From the NCBI GenBank assembly GCA_947573795.1, contig CANPHE010000007.1:1-64000 (forward strand): a DNA stretch of 64,000 nucleotides, in the 5' to 3' direction. The notes under the pieces were generated by a model. It was not told the origin of the DNA, searched no databases, and saw only the letters and a program-made list of their open reading frames with translations. This DNA is from an uncultured Alistipes sp. (lineage in GTDB: Bacteria > Bacteroidota > Bacteroidia > Bacteroidales > Rikenellaceae). A program made the translations under genes and the position numbers. Below, in pieces: positions 61,213-64,000 of this stretch. Position 1 is the first letter of the stretch. Each line of letters starts with the position of its first letter.

Positions 61213-62103
61213 TCAATTGCGTTTTGTGTCGGCTTCGGAAATGCCGAATACGGTGTCGTGGGCTAGTCGGGCTGCCGCGGCGTCGGGCAGGCAGGCCAGA
61301 TGGTAGACCGGAACGCGGGCGATCGTCTCCGAAACGATGTCGTACAAGGCGTCCTGCAAACGTTCGTCGCGGGCGAAGGCCGGGGGGACCGACGGCAGCA
61401 GCGCCCCGAGTGCTTCGAGCGTGCGCAGTCGCCGGATGCGGTTTTCGGGGGCCTGCGAGAGCCGCACGACGGCGGCGATGGGCAGGCAAACGTTGTGGTA
61501 GCAGGGGGTCTTGCCGCTCCAGGGCGAGCCGTAGACCCGGGCTTCGCCGCTGAGGACCGAGACGATCGGACTGTCGTCGTTCAGGAGCCGGGCTCCGGCG
61601 ATATGTTCGCGCCACAACCGCGTGTGGGTGCTCTTTCCCGTTCCCGATTCGCCCAGGAACAGTACGGCTTTGCCGCGGCAGGCGATCACCGACGCGTGGA
61701 AGGCCGTCGACCGCTCGCGTACGGCCGTCAGGTTGTAGAGGGTCCACAGCCCGAAGCGCAGCAGGGCCGGATCGTGGGCCGTCGTGTAGTCGGTCGTCGC
61801 TTCTGCTCGGTCGAAGCGCTTACGGAAGCGTGCCGGGGCGGAGCCGTCGCGCGGCGTTATCTCCAGCAGATATCCGTCGGCGTCGCTTCCGAAGCGGCAG
61901 TCGGCGTCGGCATCGGCGAAGTCGAACCGGTCGAGTTCGCGGTAGTCGGGCTGGGGCTGAAGGTCGGCGCCGTCCGTGCGGAGCGTTAGCCGCGGCACCT
62001 CGCAGGAGTCCGGTGCGGCGAAGGGGGCGAGGGCCCGGGCGAAAGGTCGGGCGAGCAGCGGTTCGGGCAGTTCGACCGGTATGTCGGCGATTCGGTATAT
62101 CAT
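61213..62103 (-). CDS. HprK-like P-loop kinase
   Basis: 296 aa. HPr-kinase/PEP-carboxykinase fold: GKAVLFLGESGTGKSTHTRLW, LNDDSPIV, GSPWSGKTPCYHN. Proteins of this type occur in RiPP and lasso-peptide clusters and in Bacteroidales cassettes with S24 peptidases and ABC exporters, and may phosphorylate a Ser or peptide. Start at ATG 62103 overlapping the ABC gene stop as ATGA; the longer track start lies inside that gene. Substrate unknown. Confidence 0.82.
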   Translation of the reverse strand: MIYRIADIPVELPEPLLARPFARALAPFAAPDSCEVPRLTLRTDGADLQPQPDYRELDRFDFADADADCRFGSDADGYLLEITPRDGSAPARFRKRFDRAEATTDYTTAHDPALLRFGLWTLYNLTAVRERSTAFHASVIACRGKAVLFLGESGTGKSTHTRLWREHIAGARLLNDDSPIVSVLSGEARVYGSPWSGKTPCYHNVCLPIAAVVRLSQAPENRIRRLRTLEALGALLPSVPPAFARDERLQDALYDIVSETIARVPVYHLACLPDAAAARLAHDTVFGISEADTKRN

Positions 62104-63809
62104 CGTTTTTCGAGTGTTATGATTCGGTTGCAATAGGCTAACGAGGATTCGCGGTGGGCGATGGCGACGATCGTAAGTTGCTGCTGATGGTCGGCCAGGG
62201 CGGCTATCGAGCGGTTGATCTCCTGCTCGGTGCGGTTGTCCAGCGCCGAGGTCGCTTCGTCGAAGAACAATACGTCCGAACGGCGGTAGAGTGCCCGGGC
62301 GATGCCGATGCGCTGGCGCTGTCCGCCCGACAGGCGGCATCCGCACTCCCCGATACGGGTATCCATCCCTGCGGGCAGTGCGGCGATGAACTCACCCATC
62401 TGCGCCGCTTCGAGCGCTTCGGCGACCCGCGTGCGGTCGATCTCCTCGGGCCGGATGCCCAGGGCGACGTTTTCGGCGAAGGTGCCGTCGACGAGAAAAA
62501 GATTCTGGGAAACGTATCCGATACGGTTCTGCCAGGCCCGGCGGTTGGCTGCCGTGAGCGGTTGGCCGTCGATCGCGATGCGGCCCGCGGTCGGGGTGTA
62601 GAGCCCTAACAGGAGGTTGAACAGCGTGGTTTTTCCGGCTCCCGAAACGCCGCGGATGCCGATGCGCTCGCCCTTGCGGATCGAGAGCGTCAGCCCCGTG
62701 AAAAGGTCCCGCTGGTCGTCCTCGAAGCGGAACGAGAGCCCTTCGACGTCGATACTGCGCTCGAACGGAAGTTTCGCCGTCGTCTCCCGAGCTTCGTTAT
62801 CGGCAGGGGAGTCGGCTGCGGTCAGGGCCTCGCGCAGAATATCGATCGCATAGCGGTTGTAACGAATCGTCGTCCAGGCACTCATGATGTTGCGCACGGA
62901 GGGCATCAGGCGCAGGGCCGCGATGGCGAAGACTCCGAACAGCAGCCGGATATCGGCGCCGCCGCTGCGGAGTCCGAAGGCCACGAGCAGGGCCATGCCT
63001 GCGGCCAGCCCGACTTCGGTCAACGCCGGAGGGAGCATCCCGATCGCCGATTCGCGCAGCCGCATGCGCACGACCTCCTCCATCGTGCGGTCGAACCTCC
63101 GGAGCATCTGCGGGAAGGCGGCGTTGATCTCGATGTCGGCATAGCCGCGGAAAGTCTCGGCCACCAAGCGTGCCTTCTCGCGCTGGGCGCGGTTCTCCTC
63201 CTCGCCGTAGCGGTTGATGCGGTTGCGTATCAGGGCGTAGTAGACCCACAGGGCGGGCAGGAAGACGCCGACGGTCAAAAGGGCGGCGGCCGGTGCATAG
63301 AGGGTCAGTGCCGTGAAGAGCAGCCCGAAAAGCAGTGCTTCGGCCGCGATCGCGGCGGCGGGTTTGAGCACTCCGGCGGCGAATTGCAGGCAGACGACAT
63401 TGACGTTGCGCGTCAGCACGGCGGAGTTCGAGCGTTTGACGAACGGAAGTCCGCGATCGTGGTAGGCGACGAAAAGCCGTCGCGAGAGGGTGCGATACAG
63501 TTCGTAGATATAGCGGCGTTCGGCCCGGGCCAGCGCCAGGTTGGCGGCGCACTTCACGGCGATGACCGCCACGACGCCGATGCAGACCGTCAGGGCGAAA
63601 GCGCCTTCGGTCGCAATGCCCGAGCGGGCGAATATCCGTGCTGCGAAGCCCGATCCCGTCATGCTCGTCGGGTCGAGTACCAGCATCAGTGCGGGGAGCA
63701 GGGCGGCCAGCCCCACGAGGTTGAGTCCCGCGCGCAGGAGCAGCGTCGCGGCGACCCAAAGGCCGCGGCGGCGGAATGCGCGGGGTATGATGTCGATAAT
63801 GCCTTGCAT
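62100..63809 (-). CDS. ABC transporter, fused permease and ATP-binding protein
   Basis: 569 aa, type-I exporter half-transporter. Six membrane helices (residues about 15-310) then an [55 protein letters not shown]. No C39 peptidase domain, so any leader must be removed by another protease, possibly the S24/S26-like protein in the cassette. Substrate could be a peptide or lipid. It lies 11 nt downstream of the partial gene at the window end. Confidence 0.92.
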   Translation of the reverse strand: MQGIIDIIPRAFRRRGLWVAATLLLRAGLNLVGLAALLPALMLVLDPTSMTGSGFAARIFARSGIATEGAFALTVCIGVVAVIAVKCAANLALARAERRYIYELYRTLSRRLFVAYHDRGLPFVKRSNSAVLTRNVNVVCLQFAAGVLKPAAAIAAEALLFGLLFTALTLYAPAAALLTVGVFLPALWVYYALIRNRINRYGEEENRAQREKARLVAETFRGYADIEINAAFPQMLRRFDRTMEEVVRMRLRESAIGMLPPALTEVGLAAGMALLVAFGLRSGGADIRLLFGVFAIAALRLMPSVRNIMSAWTTIRYNRYAIDILREALTAADSPADNEARETTAKLPFERSIDVEGLSFRFEDDQRDLFTGLTLSIRKGERIGIRGVSGAGKTTLFNLLLGLYTPTAGRIAIDGQPLTAANRRAWQNRIGYVSQNLFLVDGTFAENVALGIRPEEIDRTRVAEALEAAQMGEFIAALPAGMDTRIGECGCRLSGGQRQRIGIARALYRRSDVLFFDEATSALDNRTEQEINRSIAALADHQQQLTIVAIAHRESSLAYCNRIITLEKR

Positions 63810-63820
63810 GTTCGGTGTTT

Positions 63821-64000
63821 TTATGCTGGTTCGACCTCCTCGACCGTTCCCAGTTTCACGTACCAGAGGTAGCCTTTCGTCTCGGTGTAACCCATCCGTC
63901 GCAGCAGGTCGCAGTATTCGCGGATCTGCCGCCGGTTGCGCTCCGCCTGGCGGGTGCCGAACTTGTAGTCGACCACGACGGCGCGCTCTCCGGCGGTCAT
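63821..64000 (-). CDS. C-terminal end of a protein with a PD-(D/E)XK-like nuclease motif (partial)
   Basis: Sixty codons including stop, running off the window. The translation has ERAVVVDYKFGTRQ, then RQIREYCDLLRRMGY and KGYLWYVKLGTVEEVE, a pattern of PD-(D/E)XK nuclease domains at the C-terminus of UvrD/AddA-type helicases (the DYK motif supplies catalytic Asp and Lys). The rest is outside the window, so the helicase part is inferred. Confidence 0.7.
   Translation of the reverse strand: MTAGERAVVVDYKFGTRQAERNRRQIREYCDLLRRMGYTETKGYLWYVKLGTVEEVEPA

Overview
The window reads as a chromosomal segment of a GC-rich gut Bacteroidales, most likely an Alistipes-type member of Rikenellaceae. This rests on the protein families (SecDF fusion, FeoAB fusion, DUF4199/4293/4294/4831, BACON/DUF5689 lipoproteins, plug-less TonB-type barrels) and on many promoters of the Bacteroidetes type TTTG/TTG-N19-21-TAnnTTTG. 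No phage, insertion sequence, integrase or CRISPR array was seen. Genus is an inference; no 16S is present.

Layout, left to right. 1-144: tandem 72-bp repeat. 0.3-3.0 kb: pepD, a bidirectional terminator, cdaA (c-di-AMP synthase) and tRNA-Pro(TGG). 3.1-6.7 kb, minus strand: a four-gene operon with a convincing steroid 5-alpha-reductase, an old-yellow-enzyme-type flavoprotein, a hydroxysteroid-dehydrogenase-like SDR and a HAD hydrolase. This matches the 5AR/5BR/HSDH gene set known for bile-acid (isoallo) conversion in gut Bacteroidales and is the best candidate for host-relevant chemistry. 7.0-10.9 kb: feoAB, a FeoB-associated peptide and lrgAB in one minus-strand run. 11-16 kb: ispF, Skp-like lipoprotein, ruvA, a 49-aa membrane protein, two FKBP-like lipoproteins (one with a Gly/Tyr-rich insert) and a small HTH-like protein. 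16.1-17.1 kb: about 1 kb of repeat-rich non-coding DNA before dnaK.

19-29.5 kb: an EamA exporter, secDF, then a plus-strand operon (YbbR-like, coaE, folP, lolD-like, TIGR02757), trmN6, a DUF4831 protein and an AlkD-like protein. 29.6-37.6 kb, minus strand: a nine-gene envelope/housekeeping run from one promoter (degenerate LytM protein, dxr, rseP, acetyltransferase, LUD protein, lipoprotein, radA, atypical epimerase, thioredoxin). 37.7-49.1 kb: outer-membrane proteins, OsmC, Sua5, a GT2 cluster, a barrel plus TPR pair, mltG, and the 4.5S SRP RNA (ffs) on the other strand.

49.5-58.5 kb: a five-gene plus-strand locus of surface lipoproteins with BACON and DUF5689 (OB-fold-like) domains, a secreted NUC1-type DNA/RNA nuclease, a secreted EEP nuclease/phosphatase and a TonB-dependent receptor. 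It looks like a PUL-style system for capturing and degrading extracellular nucleic acid, and it is bracketed and punctuated by three C9/G9 tracts. 58.5-64 kb, minus strand: an LtaS-type transferase, then an S24/S26-like peptidase, HprK-like kinase and ABC exporter cassette, and the end of a gene with a PD-(D/E)XK-like nuclease motif.

A recurring theme is a dispersed intergenic repeat that contains a complete promoter ending in TTATTCGTATCTTTG, found directly upstream of ispF, the DUF4294 gene, sua5 and the TPR/barrel operon, in two cases leaving almost no 5' leader.
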